Positions 1-11,348 of a DNA stretch of 64,000 bases are shown here, in pieces. The notes beneath the pieces are model-generated. The model was given only the letters and a program-made list of their open reading frames with translations, did no database searches and was not told where the DNA came from. The translations under genes were made by a program, and so were the position numbers. Each line of letters begins with the position of its first letter. Positions within the stretch are counted from its first letter, which is position 1. This stretch comes from Tubulanus polymorphus (taxonomy: Eukaryota; Nemertea; Palaeonemertea; Tubulaniformes; Tubulanidae): positions 5,738,231-5,802,230 of the forward strand of contig NC_134033.1 of assembly GCF_964204645.1 (NCBI RefSeq), in the 5' to 3' direction.

Positions 1-197
1 GGCACGGTAGATTAGCGATAGATTTTTTTAGCGATTATTCAAAATATTTAAGCGATATTTCTTATCGAAATATTTACGACGGACGTCTGAACAGAATGGT
101 CTATGGAAGCAAAGATATTTCCGGAGAATTTCTATGAATAAGCGGTTTTATTTGCAGCGATGCTGTGCTATGCTGGGTCTTTGGTAATCAGACGAAA

Positions 198-3100
198 TTA
201 TTTCTTATAGTAGCCTCTTCCTCGACTTCTTCCACTCCTACCAATATATGAATTCGTGCTACCGTAGCGGTCGTTTTCGTGCTCGCTGCTGTATCCGTAA
301 TAATCCATGTCCTCGTACGCTGAAATAGATCGTTCATTCGATTATGTAAATCTAATATGCAAATCAGTTGCCGAATATATGAAACTTCTAACGAACAAGA
401 CTCGAAACTAGAACAAAACATGCTTTCGAAGCCTTATTCTCATTAAGGATATAGTAATAATAATAATGATAATAATGATGATAATAATGATATCAATTCT
501 AATAATGATTATTTTTATATAACATCATTCTCATTTTAGACTCGTATCACTTTACATAAATAAGACAAGATATGAAATAAGATTATAATATAAAACGATC
601 AGAGCCAATTACAGCATATCAAATATAATCTTCATTAAAAAAGTGAGTTTTTTAGCCTCTTCCTAAAAATTGAATATGGTTGTAAGTAAGAGTTCTCCAA
701 AAAATCAAATGCTTAACTCAATAGTAGCTGATAATAATGGAATTTTTTAGGTACTAATATATTTTGGACTAATACTAATATATTAAGTATTTTTCATAGT
801 GGAATTATTTTGGATGAAAAATGTTTTTTTTTTGTGACGAAATTATTTTTTTGTTCGTCAAGAAATATTTTCATTTCCTGTATCGGCCACCGTTCTGGAC
901 AGAAAAAAAAGGTACTCACGTCTGTAATGTTCGGGCGTGTAATGTCGACAAGTAGGGAATCTAGGTGGAATATCGAACGAGTCGAATTTCTCGAAGCCCT
1001 CGATCAGAGCGACGAACATTCCAAACATCAGATGCGGTTCGATGTGACAGTGCAGTCCCCAAGCGCCCGGATTATCAGCCTTGAAACGGATGACGACGTA
1101 ACCACCGGCCGGTACGAGGACGGTATCCTGAAATATAAAACTACATTAAGAAACAATATTGAGAGGTTATTCGACATATAACAAGGACTCTTTTGAAAAA
1201 AAAGGATGCCCAATCGGGTACCCGCAGTGCTACTATGGCAATCGAGTATTCCACGTATGGTAGGCGAGAATTCACCAGATGGCGCTAACAGATTATAGGT
1301 CGTCTGCGTTCGCTTTTTCTACGTTTCAATCAATTGTAAATGAACTTTTCTCTTTGAACAGACAATTAATTCATGAAAACTAGACCGATATCCAAATTGA
1401 AGAATGGAAGTATTGGTGCTCTAATAATGTATGGATTCTGGAGTTCAAAGTTCATTGAAAATGAGTTAATTTTGACAACGGTCGACCTATTGCTCGCCAC
1501 GCCATCTAGTGGGATATCCGGTTTTGCGGGTTCCCCATTTTTCTACACAGTTCGAGAAATAAGTTGATAATTCATTCATCAAAACAAAAACAAAACCTGT
1601 TTATTACTTCACGATCAATGATTCACCTTTAATGGTGGATCAAACAGATTCAAACCGGGGATGTTGTTGCCACCCCAAGTCGAATTTCTCCATCTCGCTC
1701 GATTACACCATATCGGGTCGTCGCAGATGAGATCTTCATTCTGGCCAATAATCGCCCCAGACGAATTCATTTGAGGCAACCCGATCTTCACGACGTAAAA
1801 ATGATGTCCGTGCATATGTATAGGATGATTGCTACGCCCGATGCCCAGACTCAGTATGACGAACTGTTGGATCTCTCCTAGTTTCATGTGGTGGTTGTAG
1901 GTACACTCGCACGTGTTGTTCGTCTGGCACGGCTCATAGCACGGGTTTTCCTGGGCTTCGCCCGGTTGCGTAAGAATCGGCGACACCGGCACCTGATAAC
2001 GAACACCGTTTACGCGCGGACCCCGCTTGAAGCCGAAATTGAATAAGCTTTCTCTGATTCGATGTCCTCGGTAACGTCGGCTACCCCCGGGACGTCCGGG
2101 GACCCGTTGTTTGTATTTCGACCTCATACGATCGAATGTAATGCATTCTTGGTTTGGTCGAGCGAAGTCGAAAGCGTCGCAGTTGTAGACGATGCACGTT
2201 GTTTCGTTTTGTGCACATCGATGAGTGGTAGAATTAGGATCGATGCCAGAAGTCGCTCCTCGGTATCGTAGGATAGCCAGTCCGCGACTCGCCCGTATCC
2301 AATAGGTATCGACTGGCTGGTCGGCCACGACTAGTACATCGTACCTCTCACCAGGTGTCACTTGCACGTGAGTTACCCACTGAGGTTTCAGGTCGCGGCC
2401 GTCTGTCGCTATCACCTGCATTCGGTGGCCGTCGATCGAGAACGTCACGAAAGTCGTCGCTTGCGAGCCGATTATACGGAATCTGTACACTTTACCTGGG
2501 ACGACCTCGAACTCCGTCAGCGGACTCTCCGTCAGGAAGGTGCCGTCGGGAGCCTGGTAGCGACCCCTACCGTTGACCACGAGAGAATGGTAGCGTTGAT
2601 CTAACGAGGAATCGTTATATTTGGCAGCTAGGCTACTCCAGATGTTGTTGGTCAGATACAAATACCACGCGTTACCTATGACTTCATGGTTTATGTCACC
2701 GAACATCACGTTGAAATCTCCGGATACAAGTGGCTGTTCGGCTTTCTTGGGATGGATGATAAAAGCCCCGTAAAGAGAATCGGAAAGCTGTATGCCGACG
2801 TGCGAGTGATACCAGAACGAACCGTACGGGTAGGCCTTGAAACGTTGCGTGAAGATCTCACCAGGCAGTTGGGGACACTGAGTCAACCACGGGATACCGT
2901 CGTACCATCCCGAATTCCTCTGATGCAACCCGTGCCAATGAACGGATATCGCTTCGGAGATATCCTTGTTGTGTACGTTGATGATTATTTCTTGGTTCTC
3001 CCACGCCACGATATCTGGTCCGGGAACCGTCCCGTTGAACGTCAACATCCGGATGGGTCTCATGAAGCCGTCCGAAACGACCACGTTCGCCGGATCGATT

Positions 3101-3528
3101 GCTGATACGTTCGGATTAGTAGGATCGTCGTTCCAATTGTAGAGTCTGCCCTGATAAGTAAACAGCAGGGTTCGTCGATAAACCATCGTCAGCGTTTCAA
3201 CTACTTCGAGCGTAAATACGCATTGCTTATCCGTCCGTCTGCATGGTCTCGCGTGAATAGGCTCTGTAATTGATTAAGACAAACTTACTATTCGTTGAAT
3301 CGGCCCTAAATCGCTCTTTTTCCCGACAACTTCGACGACCTGGCGAAGAGCTTCAATTTCTCATTCCAGAGTAAGATGAAATTGAATGACTGTTTGTGAT
3401 TAGGTAGAATACAAAATTGTATATGTTTTACCGTATACGTCATCTGCATACATCGTAGGAGGCCCCCTTGCGGCGACAGCGAGCACTAAAGCGCACACGA
3501 TTAAACAGTAGACATACATAGTGTTCAT
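198..3528 (-). CDS. Laccase-like multicopper oxidase, 4 coding exons, 687 aa
   Basis: Oxidises phenolic or similar substrates with reduction of O2 to water (family knowledge); the signal peptide implies secretion. Coding exons read on the minus strand: 3528-3432, 3263-1627, 1127-920, 319-198. All junctions are GT-AG and the phases close to exactly 688 codons with the stop. Residues 1-20 are a hydrophobic signal sequence (MNTMYVYCLIVCALVLAVAA). All ten copper histidines and the cysteine are visible: HWHG near 141, HSH near 185, HPIHMHGHH near 512 and HCHIEPHLMFGM near 604, with the axial Met present. A Cys-rich N-terminal stretch and a short Gly/Arg/Tyr-rich tail (ending RGRGYYKK) flank the three cupredoxin domains. 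Length fits animal laccases. An AATAAA sits about 50 bp after the stop, implying a short 3' UTR. The physiological substrate cannot be told from sequence; tanning or pigmentation, defence and iron oxidation are all possible. Confidence 0.93.
1225..1530 (+). repeat. Dispersed MITE-like repeat ('CCATCTAGTGGGATA' family)
   Basis: Lies in the oxidase intron between exons 2 and 3. It combines a 'GCAATCGAG..TTCCA..GGTAGGCGAG' block with a second block containing GTTCATT/AATGAAC-type inverted arms and ending in CGCCATCTAGTGGGATATCC. Related copies, some reversed, occur near 5310-5630, 8720-8800, 12365-12400, 13560-13620, 13790-13860, 13935-14060, 17025-17100, 25800-25820 and 63835-63870. No coding potential; probably a non-autonomous DNA transposon or SINE-like family. 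Confidence 0.6.
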
Positions 3529-4737
3529 ACCTAGAAATAAAGGGAAAATTACCCGTAGACCACTTATAAAAACTTGAATTGATAGATTATATATAGCAAA
3601 ATACGATAGAGTAGGCTCGTTTATTATAATACTCAGTCGAATGATCTGAATCGCTATATTTTTCCTCCATTCCTTTAATCTGTATTCAACTTTTAATCAC
3701 TAACTTAGTTCCTTTGTAGTTACATTCCTGTATGGATATCTTAACAATTCATTCTGATTCAGTACACCTGATGATGGCTTTTAGTCGAAAGGTCGCTCAA
3801 ATTTCTGTACATTTCTATTCAAGAACTTTGCATTTTGGCTTAAATATTGTTGGAGTTTCACGCGTTTTCCATCATACACGGATATTGTGCATCTTATCGA
3901 CTCATCTCAAATTGTGTTACTATTGTCCTTACTATTATCATTTTATTGAATAATCATTGTTAGTATTATCATTATTAATATCATTGTATACATATCTATA
4001 TTGCTGCACCATGCTCCTGCACTATGCACAAGGTTCCTGCGGCGTCATGCACCCCAAAACCAGTGGTTTTGAGTAAATGAACGTTTAAAATGTTATCGCA
4101 AATAAATATCACTTATTGTATGGAATGTATAATTTTGCTTAACACAGTTCCGATTTACCTAGGAATATTCAAACATAAGCTAAACTCCATATTCAATTTT
4201 TCAAACGCAATTCTGGTCTATGCATTAACCTCCATAATGCATCACCCGTAAATCCCTAAATCCCCAACGAGACGAGTAGTACTTCAAAGGTTGCCTATTT
4301 CATTTGACGCACGAGCTTTCGCTACTAATGTATAATAGCCATATCAGGTGAAGGTGTCAAAAGCTACTGTACACTGGTAGCGATAGTTCGTGCGTAAGAT
4401 AAAATAGTTAACCTACAAAGAATTGCTAGTCCGGTTGTATTAATTCTATACTCGGTTAACACGGCTCCTTTTAGAAAATAAGATATTACTAACTTAGATT
4501 ATTTTATTGCTATCATGTTTTGCACGTTTGCAAATATGATCTTGGGAAATACTGCAGATAAATGTAGTGAAAATTAAGACGAATTGAATTAAAATCATCG
4601 TAAAAATGAAGAAAAACATTCGATCGAAAATTTAGACGGTGAAAACAAAAACAAAAAAGTTTTGACGAAAACGACGGAAAAAAATTCCTTTTGAACGAAG
4701 TTACAACCTGAAATGAGATTGATCGAGCGTATCTTAC

Positions 4738-4798
4738 CTGTAGCGCCGTTCGAGGAACGATGCAATTTTTCGATCGCGACTTCGACTTTTATGGACAT
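4738..4798 (-). CDS. Possible upstream exon of the multicopper oxidase (20 codons)
   Basis: On the minus strand an ATG opens 20 codons (MSIKVEVAIEKLHRSSNGAT) and ends in a consensus donor (CAG/GTAAGA). It leaves one base, and the oxidase signal-peptide exon starts at a TTTCTAG acceptor two bases before its own ATG, so the two join in frame as a Gly codon. If used, the protein gains a short basic cytoplasmic tail before the hydrophobic segment, which would then act as a signal anchor, giving about 708 aa. It may instead be a 5' UTR exon with a fortuitous open frame. Transcript data would decide. Confidence 0.4.
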
Positions 4799-5056
4799 CG
4801 AGTCGGCAATTCACTAATTACGAAAATAATTACGCGGCTTTGTGTCCACGCGAAACATCTGAGTCGTTTTCAATGGACTCGTACGCGGCTTACAATGGGA
4901 TCGCGCACACGTGGACAAAGACGAACGAATTTCGTGTTTTGAAATCGAATCTCGAATTTGAATGGAAGTTGTTTTGATCGTGCGACAAATCTGTCTCGTC
5001 CATCTGCTGGAAACGATGTGATTCCCGTTTTTCAATTATACAATTTGATTAGAATC

Positions 5057-5063
5057 ATTTATA
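5057..5063 (-). promoter_or_regulatory. TATA-like box upstream of the oxidase first exon
   Basis: The minus strand reads CTATAAATG here, about 260 bp before the candidate upstream ATG at 4798, which would put a start site near 5030. It is the best TATA match in the area, but the surroundings are AT-rich and a chance match is quite possible. Confidence 0.25.
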
Positions 5064-5309
5064 GAAATTAGGTAACGATCAAAGCGCGCTTTTACGAGTC
5101 GGCATTACTTCAATGATTCTCGATTCAACAACATACTTCATTCATGATATCGCGCTCTCACTCGAATCAATTTTTATAATTTCGGATTTGCATTAACCCT
5201 CCTAATACCTCCGTGTAACTACCGCGGTGTAATAAGTAAGTACTTATAGGGTCAAATGAGGGTTTCAAGTCGACCCTGTCTTACTTGGGACGAAATGAGG
5301 ACCCTACGT

Positions 5310-5630
5310 TCGCCTGTGGCAATCGAGGATTCCATTTGTGGCAAGCGAGCATTCACCGGGTGTCCCAGGTGTGCATTCCGACAACTCCCGGACTTTTTCT
5401 CAGATTCAATTGAAATCTATCCATAATTTCTCAAGTTCTTTCAATGGTGATTGATGAAATTCGGCCTCTATATGAACCTAAAGGTAATCTGAGTTTGTCA
5501 ATAGGAGTGATTTGCCTAACTTCTGATGAGGGAGGCTAACAATCTAGATGAAAGTTCATTGAAAATGAACTAGATTGTGACATGGTTGTCGCACTGATAC
5601 GCACGCCGTCTAGTGGGATAGCTGGTGGCA
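5310..5630 (+). repeat. Second copy of the 'CCATCTAGTGGGATA' family
   Basis: Carries the same order of blocks as the copy at 1225-1530 (GGCAATCGAGGATTCC, then TTCATTGAAAATGAAC, then CGCCGTCTAGTGGGATAGC). The order is kept although single bases differ, which defines it as one mobile unit of about 300 bp. The stretch from 3530 to 6200 holds no other gene signal apart from the candidate exon and promoter of the oxidase. Confidence 0.55.
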
Positions 5631-6204
5631 CGGAGTCCTCATTCTATATTTGTTATATCCAATGAATCGTAGTATCCGAGATCGTTGTTACGAGGTTCCG
5701 CTGTATAGGGTAAGACATACAATGTACTAGATAGTTGAGACTATTTTCAGTCTCGATTATGGTTTTTCCACCGAGAATGTTAACTAAAAACATAATTTTT
5801 ATAATTTGCGTTCCAACGTCCCGAACAAAAATATTAACAATCATCTTTTTTAATTTACATAATGTGTGAAACAACTATGCGGTAAGACATACTCTAGGGA
5901 TACTGGTCAGTCAGTTTAAAGGGTATGAAATTATCTGGGTTAATAGAATGATTTGTTCCTACTATACAGTTCGTGCACCCGGTGCCATACAGCACGTCAT
6001 GTCGACCTGAAAAGAAGTCACATTCGACGGCCATTTTACGTCTGATGTGACGTAAGTGAACAACGCGTGCACGTCCACATAGCCTCTATAGATAATTTAC
6101 AGCTATCTGCTATCATTCTTCGACGTGTTTGTTTGTTTTTGCTTTAATGTCGTTCGGATCCTGGTTTCTCATGAGTATCCCCTATTACACTCAACTAAAC
6201 CGTT

Positions 6205-6560
6205 ACTTTCGTCTTAATCTCTACTGCAGTTGAGACAGAGTATGCTGTATTTTTTACGAACTATTATTTGTATTTGACACAATCTTGGGGTAGAATTGTA
6301 CCCGTCTCAAATTTACCGCAGTAAGAGACAGAGTCTACTGTATTTCACAAACTCTTACTCAGTATTTGACACCAACTCTGGATAGAATTTTACCGGTCTC
6401 AACTATACCGCAGTAAGAGACAAAGACTACTGTAATTCACAAACTCTTACTCAGTATTTGACATCAACTCGGGGTAGAATTTAATCGGTCTCAACCTAAC
6501 CACAGTAAGGGACAGAGTCAATTATATGTCACATACCCTTACTCCGACAGTTCACAACCT
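6205..6560 (-). repeat. Minisatellite family A (~92-bp unit), four degenerate units
   Basis: Tandem units contain, on the minus strand, TACAGTAGACTCTGTCTCTT, then ACTGCGGTAAA, then TACCCCGAGTTG. The same unit recurs at 20325-20425, 22395-22735, 30920-31305, 43270-43510 and 45270-45350, in both orientations. Spacing between equivalent points at 22493 and 22585 is 92 bp. Non-coding. This block lies 230 bp upstream of the intact GPCR. Confidence 0.8.
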
Positions 6561-6789
6561 GTCCCAGTAGACCAACGTTACATCATATATTCTTTGAAAA
6601 TTCATTGTTTCTTGTATTGAAAAATCAGTGATTTAAACACGTACAACCTGAGTTAAAAATTGAAGGTCGTTTTATTTGACGATCTAAAAAAGAAAAGGCG
6701 TGTACGTTTTGTGGAATCTATATAGCTTTCGATATAGTTTCAATAATTAGTGTGCTTTGATTGAGAGTGAAGTCTGATTGGTCGACGCA

Positions 6790-7797
6790 ATGGCTGCAAC
6801 GTCTACTCCCCGGAACGGCTCGAATATTACAAACATCTTCACGAGCCTCGTACTGGCGGCTACTACGATAAACGGAACCTATCTCTGGTGTTACCTCGTA
6901 TTCGCTAGTCTCTGCTTGATGCTCGGATTTGTCGGCAATCTCCTGATCGTGATGGTAATGCGCAAGCGCAAGCTGTGGGGACGTTCATTCAGTCGCATGT
7001 TCGTTCAGCTAGCCGTCTGCGACACATTGGTTCTAATCAGTTATTCGATGAAATATATCAACGTTATATCTTACGCATTTGGCAGCAGGAAATTACTGGT
7101 TAAACCGTCAACACGAATTCAATGTATATGTTTCGAATACTTGCTGACGCTGGGCTTTGCGAGCAGCCCGTGGACGCTGGTCCTCGTAGCCGTCGAGCGA
7201 ATGTGCGTTGTTTGTTTTCCGTTTAGGGGTCCCCGTTTCTGGAGCCCGAATACAGCGTCGAAACTCTGTTTTTCCGTCATCTGCGTCGTTGCGCTGATTT
7301 ATAGCTATCTATTCTTAACTATCGACGTCATCGACAACCGGGGTTGCGTTTATAAAAATGTGCCTCAATTCACCAAGCCTTTGCTAACGTCGATTTTCAT
7401 CTCGATAGGCCCGTTCATTTCGTTAGCGATTACGTCCGCGATAACGTCGATCACTTTGTTGAGAAAAAAAGGCAAATCGGTAACGACCCGAGCGTCGAAA
7501 TACTCAAACCAGGTAACCGTTTTGGTTCTGTTACTGTGCGCCTTTTTCATGACCACGACGTTCCCCGCCACTTTACTCGGCCCGTTCGTCCGGACGAACC
7601 CTGAACTTAAAATCGTTTTCGCGGTCTTAGTCGATATCTTAATGGTAAACTATTCGTTTACCCTGTACTTGTACCTGATGACGGGAAAAGAAATCAGAAA
7701 CGAATTGCGCAGTCTGATCTCAGAAACCGTAGCCCAAATCTTGAACTTTGTCATTTGTGTAGTATCTAAAATTACTCGATTACCATCGCAGAAATGA
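6790..7797 (+). CDS. Intronless class A (rhodopsin-like) orphan GPCR, 335 aa
   Basis: A seven-transmembrane receptor of the plasma membrane with unknown ligand. The chosen ATG begins MAATSTPRNGSNITNIF; the frame stays open a little further upstream but without another ATG. The N-terminus has three N-glycosylation sequons (NGS, NIT, NGT). TM1 carries GN (N1.50), TM2 LAVCD (D2.50), and a Cys precedes TM3, which ends in ERM in place of DRY. TM6 has a Phe-rich FMTTTFP in place of CWxP, and TM7 ends TLYLY where NPxxY is expected, so both activation motifs are altered. A single exon and such drift are typical of expanded invertebrate orphan receptor families related to peptide receptors (inference). 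Length is normal and no frame damage is seen. Confidence 0.85.
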   Translation: MAATSTPRNGSNITNIFTSLVLAATTINGTYLWCYLVFASLCLMLGFVGNLLIVMVMRKRKLWGRSFSRMFVQLAVCDTLVLISYSMKYINVISYAFGSRKLLVKPSTRIQCICFEYLLTLGFASSPWTLVLVAVERMCVVCFPFRGPRFWSPNTASKLCFSVICVVALIYSYLFLTIDVIDNRGCVYKNVPQFTKPLLTSIFISIGPFISLAITSAITSITLLRKKGKSVTTRASKYSNQVTVLVLLLCAFFMTTTFPATLLGPFVRTNPELKIVFAVLVDILMVNYSFTLYLYLMTGKEIRNELRSLISETVAQILNFVICVVSKITRLPSQK

Positions 7798-9530
7798 TAT
7801 CTACAAGCTGAGACTCCGCCTTAACCGGATAAATCGGGACATTCTCTTTTTACCGAATGAAGCGGTTTTAACTGTTCGAAAAAAAACCCCAGGAAGATCA
7901 TTGGTTAGAAACATGGATACGGTAAAGCCTAATGGCTGTCTATGGTAGATAACGCAACGATCACTTTTTTATTTCATAAGATACGATCGCCATAGACCGT
8001 CCGTATTGGCGTATTATTCGAGTTGATCACCGAAGTCTTCATCCGAAACCTTCGGTTGGCTCCACACAAAATCCGAATCGCACCGCCTCGACGGAAAGCG
8101 GGGTTCTGACTCTCCAAAAGGTCTCGTTACCAATAATAGAGTACCAATGGAGGCAAACCGGATCTGCCCGATCTAATAAAAGAGTAGGACACCGAAACTA
8201 ATCGCCGATGGTTGGTAAATTCAGGTTATAGCGACACATCCCTCACCAACGGAGATGGAAGATCGATAGTGTTGTATTGTCGGCGTACAGCCGTTAAGAT
8301 TTGACGGGTTAGGCACAGATTGCATGGAAACGAAGTCAAAACTTTGAGGATTACTTTAAATGGATTACCTTTCATATAGAGATACTGGACGAGGCTGATA
8401 TTTATATCATTGAATAACAGTAGCAAATGGTTTTTTGTGTAGTACTAGTTTCAACGAAACTCGCATAAGGCGGAGTCCGCTGTACCACATTCTGTCGTCG
8501 ATTTAATTAAATAAATTAATCTAGAAATCGATATCAATCAACTTTCGATCTTTCTTCCCTCGTTTCTAATTTATCCAATTAGTCAAAAGGAATCCATTCT
8601 AACTTTTTATTATACGGAGTAATGGATTTTGAATATGCGGACGATTTCCACAATATTTCCACATTTCTGAATTTAATGTGCTTAACATCTAATCAGTAGA
8701 GTTTTATAACGGGGGCCGCAGCATTAGTTATCCCACCAGATGGCGTGACGAGCACACGGTCTATTGTTGTCAAAATTAGTTCATTTAATGAACATTGACT
8801 TTTAAGCTAATAATTCATTCAAATGTAATCTTTGGATCGAAATTAATATGATTGGATCAGCTAGCGATATACATGTATGTACATACTTTTCTGCGACGGG
8901 CTCTCTTAAGAAAATGTACGTATTAAGAGGAATCAAAAACAGTGATACAAAATATAGAATACTAATATCATCGTCGCTATTAAATTCTAGCATTAAAACG
9001 TCCAAGATGTCCGTTCAGGAAGGTATATGAGAGCTCATATTTTAATAATTTTTCTGTTGATGATACAATGCCATTGAGGTTATCTTTGGTCTAGGAGCAG
9101 ATCCAGATGTTTCACCACCCCAGGGCGCATAGGTAAACTGAAAAGTCACCCACATCATGGCCCGATATGGGGGATGTGGGGGCACTCCCCGGAAAATTTT
9201 GAATGTTCAAGGCCCTGAGATGCGATCTTTCAGTACATTTCGGTCATTCTCAATTAATGGTTGATGGGGATAGGCTTTCAAAATGAACGTACGGGTCGTG
9301 TGGTCAATGTAATAAGTACACCCCAGGATTCGGGATTAATTCGCTGAGAGGGTGTGCTCACGACCGACCAGAAAGCCGTCCACTGGACGGGTATTCAGCT
9401 AGTATGTATATAAAAGTGGAAAAGCACCATAGGACCGGTCGAACACCATATTCGAATAAGTCACTCAAAAGAAACTGGTAGACCACGTTCTTCGACTTTT
9501 GGACTGAACTTGGCTGTGCATACAGTTTTC
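7798..9530. other. Intergenic stretch between two GPCR loci; no gene seen
   Basis: No ORF with recognisable family features. Short imperfect inverted repeats (ACTCCGCCTTAA near 7811 and TAAGGCGGAGT near 8466) may bound a 650-bp MITE relic. A reversed copy of the 'CCATCTAGTGGGATA' family lies at 8720-8800. Confidence 0.4.
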
Positions 9531-9534
9531 TTTT

Positions 9535-9915
9535 CTATTTCGAATCACAAAAATAATTTATCAATAAAATCTGTTTAGATTTTTTTCTAAAGGCGTCGTT
9601 CGTCGCGCAGTAAAGGAAGAAATTTACGGATGAATCTAAAACACTGAGCAGAATTCCTACTTCACGCATGATCATCATTCCATCCATAGATACACCGTGA
9701 GGTAATCCAAACTCCTTTCTGAAGTAACCTAGCAGACGCTCCAGTGATGCGGGAATTTCACGGATAAAAAATATAGCTACAATTATGAGAACCAATTTTA
9801 ATATTCTGAGTTCGGTAGATTTTTCACCGGGCGTCGCTGCGTCAGTGCGAAATTGTTTCTTTTGTAGTTTTAGTTTACTAAACATCATGATTCCAAACAA
9901 AGTTACATTGATCAC
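9535..9915 (-). pseudogene. C-terminal fragment of a rhodopsin-like GPCR
   Basis: The frame covers the end of TM5, a basic third intracellular loop (KLKLQKKQFR), TM6 (LVLIIVAIFFIREIPAS) and TM7 with NFFLYCATNDAFRKK, a variant of NPxxY followed by helix 8. Upstream on the minus strand the same frame continues through a hydrophobic stretch (PFIFLIV) but then meets TGA within what should be TM5, and I find no convincing TM1-TM4. Unless a splice site joins an upstream exon I missed, this is a 5'-truncated pseudogene. The neighbouring intact receptor at 6.8 kb suggests local gene turnover. Confidence 0.6.
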
Positions 9916-11044
9916 AATTAGAAAAATAAAAGGGTGCAGGGATAGTCATGAACATATGGGAATTAGAAACAAAGGCGGATGCTCGATTACCAGTATAAAT
10001 AAAAGGTGTTCGAATTGTTTTCGCTCCAAAAGGTCCCATTGTAAAAAAAACCTTCAAAACAGCGTCGCGTGGCCCTGCCGGGTATAACGGCCCAATTTCT
10101 GGACAGTGGAACGTATGAAACAGCGGTAGAACCCAAATTATAATTTCGAATCGTTACAATCGTCTCCGTTACGAGCGAGTGGGAAATACCGCCTTACGTC
10201 AATATTCGAAATTATACTACTCGTTTGAATTTAAGTGAGTTTGTACCGAAGATACGGATCGATTCGACAAACAAAATAATACCGTGAGGCAGCCACATAA
10301 CATACCGGAAGCAGATTATCGGATGTCGATGCACGCGCAAATGACCGGAAGATGATGACCGGATATCGCCACAGCTGCGGGGGATGGATTTTTGTATTTA
10401 AGTGATAACGGATTGAACCCAGATCATTTCATCAGGACTTGTATTGGTGATAATCAGGTGAGAACGAGCTAATCAAGAAGAGATTCTATTAGAATATTTT
10501 TTCATGTTAAGCTATTTACTACTTTTCTTAACAGGAAGAAAAAATAAACTTCTTAATTTAAAATGTTAAGGCCTAATACAGGAAAAAACACACAATTAAA
10601 GTGAAACGACAATGATGGTAATCAAAATACCCTCGCAGTAAAGAATCAGTCAGGGCACAAGGCCTGAAACATTTGTAGTGAACGGAATTCAACTTTTTAA
10701 GAGTCGAACTTCAACCAATTACTATGTGGAATAGGAGCCTTGCGAGATAACTCAATCATTTATGGTATTTTCGCGGATAATGAAACTAGTCGTTCAATGA
10801 AAAAGATATTAGATCATTAGGGTCTTGTGTCTCGTATGGAAATATTATTTTCAGCAGGTTATAACCAAATAAGAGTGTTTAAAACATTCATTTAGATTAA
10901 TAACTGCTGCATTCGCTACGATTCTCTAAAGACTATAGCGTGTATTGAATTACAGCAACTGATCGTATCCGGTTGCTGTAGTAAGCGAGTATCCCGCTCA
11001 TCAAAAATCTAGTAGAAACCGGGGGCGAGATTTATAGACTAGAC

Positions 11045-11135
11045 GTATTATCTTTTACCCGGGGGCTAACTCCATTCATTTGCAACCGAGTTACCCCACG
11101 GTTTAAAGTTAATACCAGTGTATAAAACCGCGTCC
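11045..11135 (+). repeat. Dispersed repeat with CCGGGGGCTAACTC and TATAAAAC
   Basis: The block reads ACCCGGGGGCTAACTC, about 40 bp later GGTTTAAAGTTAATACCAGT, then TATAAAACCG. Equivalent blocks occur at 40600-40695 and 62255-62335, so this is a mobile or satellite-derived unit. It supplies the only TATA-like sequence about 225 bp upstream of the astacin start codon. The stretch from 9916 to 11348 holds no other gene signal. Confidence 0.55.
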
Positions 11136-11348
11136 AGGAATCGAGTGTCTCGTGCCAGTCTTTAGGTTCACATCGACAGTAGCTGAGATGTGTTATCTAA
11201 CTATTCTTAAGGGCATCCCAAGACACGTGTCATTTGCTTTTTTAGTCAGTTGCGCCATGTGTTGTTGATTATGTAGCGCGTCAATCGGGCCTTACGAAAA
11301 TTTGAATATTTTACGTTTGATTTCGTTTCGTTTTCAGCTATTGACACA

